From Bacteroidota bacterium (GTDB lineage Bacteria > Bacteroidota > Bacteroidia > B-17B0 > Aurantibacillaceae): DNA of 7,125 nucleotides. The translations under genes and the position numbers were made by a program. Shown piece after piece: positions 1 to 6,337 of this stretch. The notes under the pieces were generated by a model, which did no database searches, had not been told where the DNA came from, and was given only the letters and a program-made list of their open reading frames with translations. Positions within the stretch are counted from its first letter, which is position 1; the number at the start of each line of letters is the position of its first letter. Location: contig JANYBY010000013.1 in the NCBI GenBank assembly GCA_025360565.1, forward strand, positions 1-7,125, in the 5' to 3' direction.

Positions 1-959
1 ACATAATCATTCCAGGATAACACGGTTGAATAATCGCAGGTGTTGTAATCTGCCAGAAGAAACATAGTTGTTGGCCTTACATCAAACAAACTCAGTTTTC
101 CGCAACTATCCATTGAAGCCACAAACAAAGCAATGGTAGAAAAATTGGCCGCCGTAGTGGTAAATGTGTAAATGGTATTATTTCTGCCAACCACACTGTC
201 AATAGCCGTATTTATTCCGGATATTTTCTGATAAATACGGTATTTACTTATGTCTTTATCGGGCGGGATATGCCAGGCTAAAACGGTGTTTCCGTTTGGT
301 AAAACACTAATTGAATCGATGATCGGTGCGTCTGGAATTTTTGAATCGCTGAAAACATTTCCAAACACATTCGAAATAGAGCTACAGCCGCTGTTATCGG
401 AAACAGAAACCTGGTAATTTAAACTTGCCGAACAAACACTAACCGTATCCCCGTAATTTGTATTTGCCGTAACACCAATATTACTCCATGTGCCTAATGG
501 AAATTCTTTTGCAACAGTATAAGTGCCCGAGGTGCTGTTTAAAGCGGGCAAATGAATTTTATTAAATAGAATGTTCAGGGCCGGAGAAGCTTGTGTAACA
601 TTTACGTGAATAGAACGTAAAGTATCAGATGGAACGGTAGTGCTTGCACCGCCCGCGCCGAATTTTATTTTAATGTAATAATAAAAACTTTGTCCGTTTG
701 CGCCCGGGGGAATAGTTACATGTGTAAATGTAGTTAACACCAAAGCGCCAACACTGCCAACATTGTTATAAGGCCCATTTGCGGCTATAGAGGTGTAGAT
801 CTCGTATGAACTGAAAACACCGCTTGGATCGGCAGGAGGGATCCAGGTTAATTTTACATTCCCATTTGTTAAAACTTCCACACACCTGAGGTCGGGAGGG
901 TTAATTTGCGAGAATAATTTAACCGATAAAAAAAGTGCTATTACAAGAATGTTTTTCAA
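1..959 (-). CDS. Secreted fibronectin type III protein, gliding/T9SS-associated type (C-terminus outside window)
   Basis: I translated this frame by hand: it is open from a TTG at 959-957 to the left edge, giving 319 full codons. The start is a TTG followed by AAA AAC. An in-frame TAA lies eight codons upstream, and no ATG occurs in frame before residue 283. The TTG start yields a classic signal peptide (MKNILVIALF..., cleavage probably after FSQ, residues 16-18). Residues about 20-118 form a fibronectin-III-like beta domain (LTWIPPADPSGVFSSYEIY). A second segment follows with paired cysteines (C176, C192, in the pattern CSASLNYQVSVSDNSGC). A second FN3 unit starts near residue 208 (PDAPIIDSISV, then LAWHIPPDKDISKYRIY). 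This layout is familiar from large Bacteroidota surface proteins that carry a C-terminal gliding-motility or type IX secretion sorting domain. That end lies outside the window, so secretion by T9SS is inference. Likely a cell-surface or adhesin-like protein; specific function unknown. Confidence 0.85.
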   Translation of the reverse strand, partial: MKNILVIALFLSVKLFSQINPPDLRCVEVLTNGNVKLTWIPPADPSGVFSSYEIYTSIAANGPYNNVGSVGALVLTTFTHVTIPPGANGQSFYYYIKIKFGAGGASTTVPSDTLRSIHVNVTQASPALNILFNKIHLPALNSTSGTYTVAKEFPLGTWSNIGVTANTNYGDTVSVCSASLNYQVSVSDNSGCSSISNVFGNVFSDSKIPDAPIIDSISVLPNGNTVLAWHIPPDKDISKYRIYQKISGINTAIDSVVGRNNTIYTFTTTAANFSTIALFVASMDSCGKLSLFDVRPTTMFLLADYNTCDYSTVLSWNDY

Positions 960-1135
960 CCTAATGTATAACGTATAAAGTTACATTTTATTATACGAAA
1001 CCTGCGGCAAAAAGGTTGGAAGTAAAAGTTTTACGAAAAGCCGAATGTTGAAATCTTTGATGATAAATTAACCTAAAAACACACTTTTTATAGGAAAACT
1101 CACAATTTTTTACTAATATTGTAGTACTAACTTTT
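960..1135. promoter_or_regulatory. Divergent intergenic region between two secreted-protein genes
   Basis: This 176-bp AT-rich spacer must carry the promoters of the minus-strand FN3 gene and the plus-strand basic-protein gene. On the plus strand TAATATTG (1114-1121) is one mismatch from the Bacteroidota -7 consensus TAnnTTTG and lies 14 nt before the TTG start at 1136. On the minus strand TAACTTTA, also one mismatch off, lies about 13 nt before the other TTG. Neither has a convincing -33 TTTG at the usual spacing, so both assignments are tentative. No gene is supported here; a minus-strand frame (991-1176) overlaps the signal-peptide region of the plus gene and looks spurious. Confidence 0.35.
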
Positions 1136-1534
1136 TTGAAAAAGGTAATTTTTATATTGATGTTACTCTCAGGCATTTTGATGTCGGAAGATTTTTATGC
1201 CCAAGCTGGCGGAAAGCGCAGGGAGCATAGAAATCAGCGTAGGGCATCGATGCATTTTTTCAGAAATAAAAGCCAAGGCAATGCCGATAAATTTGCTCAG
1301 GGGGCAGGAAAATCAGGCATTTTTGCACGTTTATTCAAAAGAGATCGTCCGGCATGGGTGTATCATCCAACCAAAATAAATAAGCAACACAGAGGCGAAT
1401 CACGTAATTTATTCAGCCGCTATCATACCAAAGGCAGAAAATACCGTTCAGGTGTTTTAGCTAAACAAAACTCCGATCGCGCCAGACGCAGAGACAGGGG
1501 CAACAGGTCTTTCAGCAGAGCCAAACACAGCTAA
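1136..1534 (+). CDS. Small, strongly basic secreted protein, function unknown
   Basis: A 132-residue ORF starting with TTG AAA AAG. The TTG start is preferred over the ATG at residue 9 because it supplies the two lysines of a normal signal-peptide n-region; a hydrophobic core (VIFILMLLSGILM) and a likely cleavage site after YAQ (residues 21-23) follow. The mature part (residues 24-132) contains 32 Lys/Arg and only 6 Asp/Glu by my count, six histidines and no cysteine. Arg clusters occur at 28-36 and 115-124. Aromatic residues are scattered through it (HFF at 40-42, W74 in RPAWVYHP, RYH at 95-97). I recognise no domain. Such a polycation exported to the periplasm or surface could bind nucleic acid, lipid A phosphates or an acidic polymer, but that is inference. 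It is not in an obvious operon: the next gene, purD, is 101 bp away with its own -7 box. Confidence 0.75.
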   Translation: MKKVIFILMLLSGILMSEDFYAQAGGKRREHRNQRRASMHFFRNKSQGNADKFAQGAGKSGIFARLFKRDRPAWVYHPTKINKQHRGESRNLFSRYHTKGRKYRSGVLAKQNSDRARRRDRGNRSFSRAKHS

Positions 1535-1544
1535 TAAAATTAGC
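1530..1544 (+). terminator. Weak stem-loop over the stop codon of the basic-protein gene
   Basis: GCTAAT-AAA-ATTAGC is a perfect 6-bp inverted repeat with a 3-nt loop that includes the TAA stop at 1532-1534. The stem is AT-rich and no U-tract follows directly; a T-rich stretch only appears near 1565. It may help 3' end formation, but it could equally be chance. Confidence 0.22.
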
Positions 1545-1614
1545 CCCGTAAAATTTTAACCGCTTCTTTTTCAACAAAATTTATTATCATTCATTTTTCC
1601 ATCATTGAAATTGA

Positions 1615-1622
1615 TATTTTTG
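1615..1622 (+). promoter_or_regulatory. Bacteroidota -7 promoter box of purD
   Basis: TATTTTTG matches the TAnnTTTG consensus exactly and ends 13 nt before the purD ATG, which predicts a very short leader. No clear -33 TTTG is present at the usual spacing; only a T-rich stretch lies near 1590-1598. A tandem heptamer ACATTAT (1624-1630 and 1631-1637) fills the leader and runs into the start codon. No purine riboswitch or Shine-Dalgarno sequence is visible. Confidence 0.5.
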
Positions 1623-1635
1623 TACATTATACATT

Positions 1636-2928
1636 ATGAACGTATTGATCTTAGGTTCGGGCGGGAGAGAACATGCATTTGCGTGGAAGATCGCTCAAAG
1701 CAAACAATTACAAAATCTATATATAGCTCCCGGTAACGCTGGTACCGCAAATTGCGGAACGAACGTAAACGTGAGTGTAAATGATTTTGAGGCCATAAAA
1801 AATTTGGTGTGGGAAAAAGATATTAATCTTGTTTTGGTTGGCCCCGAAGATCCGTTAGTAAACGGAATACACGATTATTTTTTGCAGGATGAAGTACTGA
1901 AAGATATTCCGGTAATTGGCCCGAAAAAAGATGGCGCGCAATTGGAAGGAAGTAAGGATTTTAGCAAACAGTTCATGCAAAAATACAATGTGCCAACAGC
2001 GCGTTACGCCACTTTTACCAAGGAGAGTTTAAATAACGGGTATGATTTTTTAGAGACACTTGAACCGCCGTTTGTATTAAAGGCCGATGGGCTTGCTGCA
2101 GGAAAAGGCGTTTTAATATTGGAAGATATTGCGGATGCAAAACGCGAATTAAAAAGTATGTTGATGGACGCGAAATTTGGCGCGGCTAGCACCAAAGTGG
2201 TGATTGAAGAATTTTTAAAAGGAATAGAACTTTCTGTTTTTGTTTTAACGGATGGAAAATCGTATAAAATATTACCGGCGGCCAAAGATTATAAACGAAT
2301 TGGAGAAGGGGATACCGGCTTAAATACGGGCGGAATGGGGGCTGTGAGCCCTGTACCATTTGCCGACGAAGCATTTATAAAAAAGGTAGAAGAAAAAGTT
2401 GTGAAGCCAACCATAAACGGTTTAAATAAAGAAGGCATTGATTACCGCGGATTTATTTTTATAGGGTTAATGAATTGCAACGGAGAGCCTCAGGTAATTG
2501 AATACAATTGCCGTATGGGCGATCCTGAAACAGAAGCGGTGATCCCACGAATTAAATCCGATCTGTTGGATCTGCTTCAGGGCGTAGCAACACAAACCCT
2601 TGATAAAAAAAAATACGATACTATTGAAGAGATTGCAACAACTGTAGTAATGGTCAGCGGTGGTTACCCCGGTGATTTTACTAAAGGAATTGAAGTTTCC
2701 GGATTAAATCATGTAAAAGATTCAATAGTTTTTCATTCGGGAACAAAGTTTAACGGCGATAAAGTAGTGACCAATGGCGGAAGGGTTTTTGCGATCACCT
2801 CTTTCGGAAAAACGATTGAAGAAGCGGTAACTAAAAGTTTTGCCGCCGCCGAAAAAATAAATTACGATAAAAAATATTACCGTAAAGATATTGGCAGGGA
2901 TCTGATAAAATTGAAAAGTTTTAATTAA
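1636..2928 (+). CDS. purD: Phosphoribosylamine-glycine ligase (GAR synthetase)
   Basis: PurD joins glycine to 5-phosphoribosylamine using ATP to give GAR, the second step of de novo purine synthesis, in the cytosol. The 430-residue length is normal for a monofunctional bacterial PurD. Landmarks appear in the expected order: N-terminal GSGGREHA (7-14); GPEDPL (69-74, often GPEAPL elsewhere); the ATP-grasp lysine and glycine-rich loop KADGLAAGKGV (149-159); GLNTGGMGAVSP (228-239); the metal/ATP-binding segment EYNCRMGDPET (289-299); and the C-terminal SGGYPG (341-346) and GGRV (381-384). The ATG is the natural start because the Rossmann-like strand MNVLILGSGG begins directly with it. The gene has its own -7 box and is not next to other pur genes here. 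A small ORF begins 14 nt after its stop, so read-through into the downstream pair is likely. Confidence 0.98.
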   Translation: MNVLILGSGGREHAFAWKIAQSKQLQNLYIAPGNAGTANCGTNVNVSVNDFEAIKNLVWEKDINLVLVGPEDPLVNGIHDYFLQDEVLKDIPVIGPKKDGAQLEGSKDFSKQFMQKYNVPTARYATFTKESLNNGYDFLETLEPPFVLKADGLAAGKGVLILEDIADAKRELKSMLMDAKFGAASTKVVIEEFLKGIELSVFVLTDGKSYKILPAAKDYKRIGEGDTGLNTGGMGAVSPVPFADEAFIKKVEEKVVKPTINGLNKEGIDYRGFIFIGLMNCNGEPQVIEYNCRMGDPETEAVIPRIKSDLLDLLQGVATQTLDKKKYDTIEEIATTVVMVSGGYPGDFTKGIEVSGLNHVKDSIVFHSGTKFNGDKVVTNGGRVFAITSFGKTIEEAVTKSFAAAEKINYDKKYYRKDIGRDLIKLKSFN

Positions 2929-2939
2929 CTTTAATTAAG
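2920..2939 (+). repeat. Tandem decamer at the purD stop codon
   Basis: TTTAATTAAC is followed immediately by TTTAATTAAG. Each copy contains the palindrome TTAATTAA. The first copy supplies the purD stop (2926-2928) and the second supplies a second in-frame TAA (2932-2934). The block fills most of the gap to the small ORF. It may simply be a local duplication in AT-rich DNA; a role as a binding site is not shown. Confidence 0.4.
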
Positions 2940-2942
2940 TAA

Positions 2943-3095
2943 ATGGCTTTAAAAAAAATAGAGATACTTTCTGAAGAAGAAAAATTTAATAAACGTTTAA
3001 GCATGACTTATACAGAACGTTTTTATTTGTTGATGCGTCAGATCAAGCTAAATAAAAAGCTTAGCAAGGCAAAAATTATTTATCCCGCCATCTGA
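2943..3095 (+). CDS. 50-residue hypothetical protein paired with a nucleotidyltransferase (possible antitoxin-like partner)
   Basis: This ORF, translated by hand, begins MALKKIEILSEEEKF and ends SKAKIIYPAI before TGA. An in-frame TAA directly precedes the ATG, so the start is bounded. It begins 14 nt after purD and stops 2 nt before the ATG of the nucleotidyltransferase, spacing that indicates translational coupling. The composition is charged and probably helical: acidic near residues 11-13, then a segment like 'TYTERFYLLMRQIKLNKKL' (22-40) of amphipathic type. It has no signal peptide or membrane segment. From general memory, short proteins with an 'ERF..L..L' helix precede nucleotidyltransferases of this type in other Bacteroidota; I cannot verify that here. 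By analogy with AbiEi/AbiEii and MenA/MenT pairs it might neutralise or guide the downstream enzyme, which is inference. The main doubt is that it is short; the tight spacing and lack of stops support a real gene. Confidence 0.7.
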   Translation: MALKKIEILSEEEKFNKRLSMTYTERFYLLMRQIKLNKKLSKAKIIYPAI

Positions 3096-3097
3096 TC

Positions 3098-3571
3098 ATG
3101 GATATTCTGGACGAAGAAATATTGAACTTGTGGCGTTTACTAAACAAACATAAAGTGCTTTATATTATGGTTGGTGGGTTTGCAACCACACTTCACGGAT
3201 TTAACAGAAATACCGCAGATATTGATCTTTGGATTAAGGACACAAAAGAAAATCGCCAGGGTCTAAGAAAAGTTTTAATTGAGATGGAAATTGGGGATTT
3301 TGAGAGCGTGGAATCAACACAGTTTATTCCTGGTTTTACAACAATAAAATTAAATTCCGGCTTTGAATTAGATCTTATGACTTATTTAAAAGGGTTAGAT
3401 CAAATTAAATTTGACGAATGTTTCAAAATATCGCCAATTGCCGAAATAGAAAATATTCCGGTTAAATTTTTACACATTAATCAATTGATCGAAGTAAAAA
3501 AAGCAGTTGGAAGACCAAAAGACCTTATAGACATTGAAGCATTAGAGAAAATTCGAGATTCAAATAAGTGA
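3098..3571 (+). CDS. Stand-alone nucleotidyltransferase domain protein (AbiEii/DUF6036-like)
   Basis: A 157-residue cytosolic protein of the DNA polymerase beta-type nucleotidyltransferase superfamily. The active-site signature is clear: GG at 26-27, then FATTLHGFNRNTADIDLW (28-45), with D41 and D43 as the paired metal ligands. The third carboxylate is probably D92 in FELDLM. The C-terminal motif K-x-x-x-GRPKDLIDIEAL (135-149) matches the 'K...R.KD..DI..L' element shared by AbiEii/DUF1814 and DUF6036 proteins. It lacks the long C-terminal part of full AbiEii toxins. All catalytic acids seem intact, so it should be active. AbiEii and MenT relatives act as toxins by modifying tRNA or other substrates, but many small family members have no known function, so a toxin role is inference. 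It is coupled to the 50-residue ORF upstream, probably cotranscribed with purD, and convergent with the CAP/OmpA gene. Confidence 0.88.
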   Translation: MDILDEEILNLWRLLNKHKVLYIMVGGFATTLHGFNRNTADIDLWIKDTKENRQGLRKVLIEMEIGDFESVESTQFIPGFTTIKLNSGFELDLMTYLKGLDQIKFDECFKISPIAEIENIPVKFLHINQLIEVKKAVGRPKDLIDIEALEKIRDSNK

Positions 3572-3585
3572 GACCATGAAGGTCT
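3571..3585. terminator. Short hairpin between convergent genes
   Basis: AGACC-atgaa-GGTCT is a perfect 5-bp inverted repeat with a 5-nt loop, beginning on the last base of the nucleotidyltransferase stop codon, inside the 23-bp gap (3572-3594) between convergent genes. It is the only candidate for a shared bidirectional terminator there. There is no U-tract on either strand, and the stem is short. Confidence 0.3.
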
Positions 3586-3594
3586 AACAAAACT

Positions 3595-5994
3595 TTACTC
3601 CGCCTTCTTAGGAGTACCGCAAGTACCGTAATACGCTTTCTTAACTTCCGGGTTTTCTAAAACCTGAAAGGTCATATAAGGTTCTCCAAATAGTTTACAA
3701 TACCTTTCCGGATTTTTTTCTTTTGCAACTTGTAAGGCTCGTGCAAACATTCTTGAATAATATTTTTCGGGTAAACGGCTAGCCGAGCTGATATACATAA
3801 AAATTAAATTCTCGGTTACATCGGGCTTGTCAATATAAGGCTCCAATACGCCCGAAGCATATTTAAAATCTTTTGCTCTTGTAAATACGTACGAAAGCTT
3901 TAAAGCGTTTTGCCAGGTGGCATCTTTAATATTGTAAAACGATTTTATTTTCGCGATGCAAGCGTCAATTTTAGCATCCGCGTTTTCAGCGGTATCTAAC
4001 ATCTCCATAATTTTAAATTGCCATTCAATGTTTAATCCATTCACATAATTACTGTCCAGTTTACCGTAAAGCCCATCAATAACGTTTTGGATCTGTGCCT
4101 GGTGTTCAGCGTTACCGGCGTTGCTATCGGATTTTAATTGACAAAAAACTTTATTATATTGTAAGATAGGATTGGTTGGTTCAAATTTCAATAAACGTTC
4201 AAACGTCGCGCCATCCTCATCATCCACCGAATTATTGACAAGGTATTTATAATAAAGCCGGTTGTTTACCAAAGCTACATTCGAATAATTCTCTTCAATT
4301 TTTAAACTGTCCAAAATACTTGCGGGGTATTTATTTTCGGCCACGCGTTTATTTAAAAACTCCATTATTTTGTAGGACTGGGGATAATTGGCAGCCTTGA
4401 GCGCGCGCGCAAAACTTACAGCCGAAAATTTTTGTTCTTTATCGCCGCTAACATCGTAAGTAATATCCATAATAATTTGCGCGAAACGTTCTTTCGCTAA
4501 AATAGGCTCCATTTCATCCATTAATTTTTTATCACCGTTAATTCTGGCAATGGCTTTTTGTTTTCCTAAAGCAACAATGTCCTTATACTTTCCATCTTCG
4601 TTCTCCAATAAAAATAATCCCCAACTATCTTTTGTTTCAATGGTTGGTTTTATGGTATTTTTTTGAGTTTTTTGTAAAACTGAAACAACGCTTTCGCCAC
4701 GTTTACGCTGTAATCTGGCGTTGGCAACCGAATCGCCTTCAATGGAAGAGTAGGCGTAAATATATAAGCCATCAATAATAAAATCCGGTTCGTTAAGCGC
4801 TTTAATAATGGGCTGAATATCTTCGTGTTTAAATTCAAATTTGTTTTTTTCAAAAGGAATTAAAAAGCTGATGATAGAGCTTTCGGACTTTGGTTCAAAT
4901 GGCGGTTTTAAACCTGTTGTTCCCTTACAGGGAAGCAAACCAATTGGTGTATTACTTTCAATTTTTCCGGTCTCGTAATAACCCCTGGTAATTGTTTTGC
5001 ATATTTTTTTATCCTGTATTACAATTAAATTAAGTTCAAACGGCCCGGTGATCTTAGGATTAAATTTTCCCAAAAGCACTTCAATACCTTTTACTTTTTT
5101 ATTGGCTTTTTTATCTTTAGGATCGAGCAAAATATTTTTCTTAAAAAAATTATCGCGGTACATTACTTTGCCCATTACCCCTTTGTTGTAAAGGTTATTA
5201 TCTACAATATTATAATCGGCTTTTATGTATTGATCGCGTTGTACAATATCAAAAGCAACGCCATCGGTAGCTTTTTTCAATAATCTGCGCAGCTCACGGC
5301 TGTTATTGTATTTTAAATAGATCTTTCCGTTCTCTTCATACAAACCTTTTTGAAGCAGGTCGTAATTACGCCAGCGTTCGCAGGTTTTGCAGGTTTTAGT
5401 ATCGGGGCCTTTTAATTTTTTTGATTTATTGTTAAAGGGAACAACCAATTCTTTTTTATAAATAACACCACCATTTGTAATATCATAACCCCCAAAAACC
5501 GCGCTCACAAATACTTTTTTACCATCTTCATCTAACGTAGCCGAAATGCCAACAAGTGTGTATTTTGGATTTGCCACCACAATTAAATTTTTTGGGTGAC
5601 TTTCCCAACGGTCGTAAATAGTTTTGCAAACTTCTTCTGTTTTGTAATTTTCGCGGCCTTTGCTAACAGGGGCTTTCATGGCAATTTCTTCGCCTCTTTT
5701 GGTAGCGCCCGCTTTTTTCAGATTTTTTGCGGTGAGTGCTGGTTCAACTTTATCTTTTCCGGTTGAAGCCATTTTAAAGCTGCTTAACTCTGCCGAAAAA
5801 GAAAGCATATCGCTCATTTCAAGCGTATCTAATCCTTTATTTAATCTGAAACGGTTGAGTTCGTTTAAAATGATCCTGGGGAGCTGTTCAATTTTAAAAT
5901 TATCATCACCTAAACCTTCTTCGTACTTGTTTTTTTGGGAAAAAAGGACAGAGGTGAAAAGAATAAGGAGAGTTGTAAAAATAACAGGTTTCAT
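3595..5994 (-). CDS. Exported CAP-like / OmpA-like fusion protein with helical C-terminus
   Basis: A 799-residue protein with a signal peptide (MKPVIFTTLLILFTSVLFSQ, cleavage near residue 20), so periplasmic or outer-membrane attached. Residues about 38-170 resemble a CAP/SCP-PR1 domain: the opening helix LNELNRFRLNKGLDTL (43-58), then DRWESHPKNLIVVANPKY (128-145), VGI (148-150) and the closing strand VFVSAVFG (161-168). The second canonical His is H133, but the first His of the family's metal site is not evident, so it looks degenerate. A CxxC lies at C202/C205. Residues about 373-445 look like an OmpA-family peptidoglycan-associating domain: IPFEKNKFEF, then YIYAYSSIEGD and NARLQRKRGESV. 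Residues about 480-799 are mostly helical, possibly TPR-like (YNKVFCQLKSDS, YASGVLEPY), but no clear repeat register was established. It is divergent from the 70-residue membrane protein. Likely an envelope structural or anchoring protein; precise role unknown. Confidence 0.87.
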   Translation of the reverse strand: MKPVIFTTLLILFTSVLFSQKNKYEEGLGDDNFKIEQLPRIILNELNRFRLNKGLDTLEMSDMLSFSAELSSFKMASTGKDKVEPALTAKNLKKAGATKRGEEIAMKAPVSKGRENYKTEEVCKTIYDRWESHPKNLIVVANPKYTLVGISATLDEDGKKVFVSAVFGGYDITNGGVIYKKELVVPFNNKSKKLKGPDTKTCKTCERWRNYDLLQKGLYEENGKIYLKYNNSRELRRLLKKATDGVAFDIVQRDQYIKADYNIVDNNLYNKGVMGKVMYRDNFFKKNILLDPKDKKANKKVKGIEVLLGKFNPKITGPFELNLIVIQDKKICKTITRGYYETGKIESNTPIGLLPCKGTTGLKPPFEPKSESSIISFLIPFEKNKFEFKHEDIQPIIKALNEPDFIIDGLYIYAYSSIEGDSVANARLQRKRGESVVSVLQKTQKNTIKPTIETKDSWGLFLLENEDGKYKDIVALGKQKAIARINGDKKLMDEMEPILAKERFAQIIMDITYDVSGDKEQKFSAVSFARALKAANYPQSYKIMEFLNKRVAENKYPASILDSLKIEENYSNVALVNNRLYYKYLVNNSVDDEDGATFERLLKFEPTNPILQYNKVFCQLKSDSNAGNAEHQAQIQNVIDGLYGKLDSNYVNGLNIEWQFKIMEMLDTAENADAKIDACIAKIKSFYNIKDATWQNALKLSYVFTRAKDFKYASGVLEPYIDKPDVTENLIFMYISSASRLPEKYYSRMFARALQVAKEKNPERYCKLFGEPYMTFQVLENPEVKKAYYGTCGTPKKAE

Positions 5995-6001
5995 ATAGGC
6001 T

Positions 6002-6032
6002 TAAAAATAGGTATTTATTTTAAATTGCCCAA
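6002..6032 (-). promoter_or_regulatory. Candidate promoter of the CAP/OmpA fusion gene
   Basis: Read on the minus strand, TATTTTTA (6009-6002) is one mismatch from TAnnTTTG and sits 7 nt before the ATG. A TTG (6032-6030) lies 20 nt upstream of it, within the usual -33/-7 spacing in Bacteroidota. This is the best-spaced promoter pair seen in the window, although the -7 box is imperfect and the predicted leader would be near zero. Confidence 0.35.
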
Positions 6033-6108
6033 TATCCTAAAATGAAAGGGTTTAACCTTTAATATTTACCGATTATGACCAAAAATTAAAGGTATTTTAT
6101 TTTTTATG

Positions 6109-6116
6109 TAATTTTA
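6109..6116 (+). promoter_or_regulatory. Candidate -7 box of the small membrane-protein gene
   Basis: TAATTTTA is one mismatch from TAnnTTTG and ends 8 nt before the ATG at 6125. No -33 TTTG is visible at the expected distance. Together with the minus-strand site it fills the 130-bp divergent spacer 5995-6124, which is very AT-rich and holds no ORF. Confidence 0.3.
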
Positions 6117-6124
6117 CCCTAATT

Positions 6125-6337
6125 ATGAGGGATGTTGTTTGGACATTAATTATTATTTGGGTTGTTTTTAAACTGATCAGCATTTTTAAGAGCTCGAGCC
6201 AAAAAAAGCCTGATCCTTATAGCCAGAAAGAGACTCAAACTACCGATAATAGCTTTGTAAAAAAGGATGCGAAGGAAGCTTTGAAAAAAGGCGTGAATAA
6301 AGAGGGGGAGTATATTGATTACGAAGAAATTAATTAG
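6125..6337 (+). CDS. Small single-pass membrane protein, DUF4834-like
   Basis: A 70-residue protein with an N-terminal hydrophobic helix (VVWTLIIIWVVFKLISIF, residues 4-21), then a polar, charged cytoplasm- or periplasm-facing tail of about 49 residues. Only R2 and D3 precede the helix, while the other flank is Lys-rich (K22, K27, K28), suggesting an N-out, C-in orientation. The tail ends GEYIDYEEIN; a terminal 'G-[ED]-Y-[VI]-D-[FY]-E-E' is what I associate with the small Bacteroidota DUF4834 family, whose function is unknown. The family assignment is from memory of that motif and is moderate. It stands alone: divergent from the CAP/OmpA gene and separated from gap by 291 bp. Confidence 0.75.
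   Translation: MRDVVWTLIIIWVVFKLISIFKSSSQKKPDPYSQKETQTTDNSFVKKDAKEALKKGVNKEGEYIDYEEIN

Noticed and set aside
1197..1379. 60-residue ORF in another frame within the basic-protein gene
   Set aside because: It has no signal peptide, domain or promoter of its own. It does leave some doubt about which frame is coding, but the signal peptide favours the 1136-1534 frame.
2004..2374. Two minus-strand ORFs of 93 and 62 residues inside purD
   Set aside because: They lie antisense to a highly conserved purD reading frame and show no recognisable protein features.
4401..4411. Alternating GCGCGCGC tract suggestive of Z-DNA or a special site
   Set aside because: It lies within codons for an Ala-Arg-Ala stretch (SFARALKAA) of the CAP/OmpA gene and is too short to claim a structural role.
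4997..5191. Plus-strand ORF antisense to the CAP/OmpA gene with a hydrophobic product
   Set aside because: Its composition is explained by reading Lys-rich codons on the opposite strand; the minus gene is continuous and has clear domains. The same applies to 5660-5998 on the plus strand and 4650-4853 on the minus strand.
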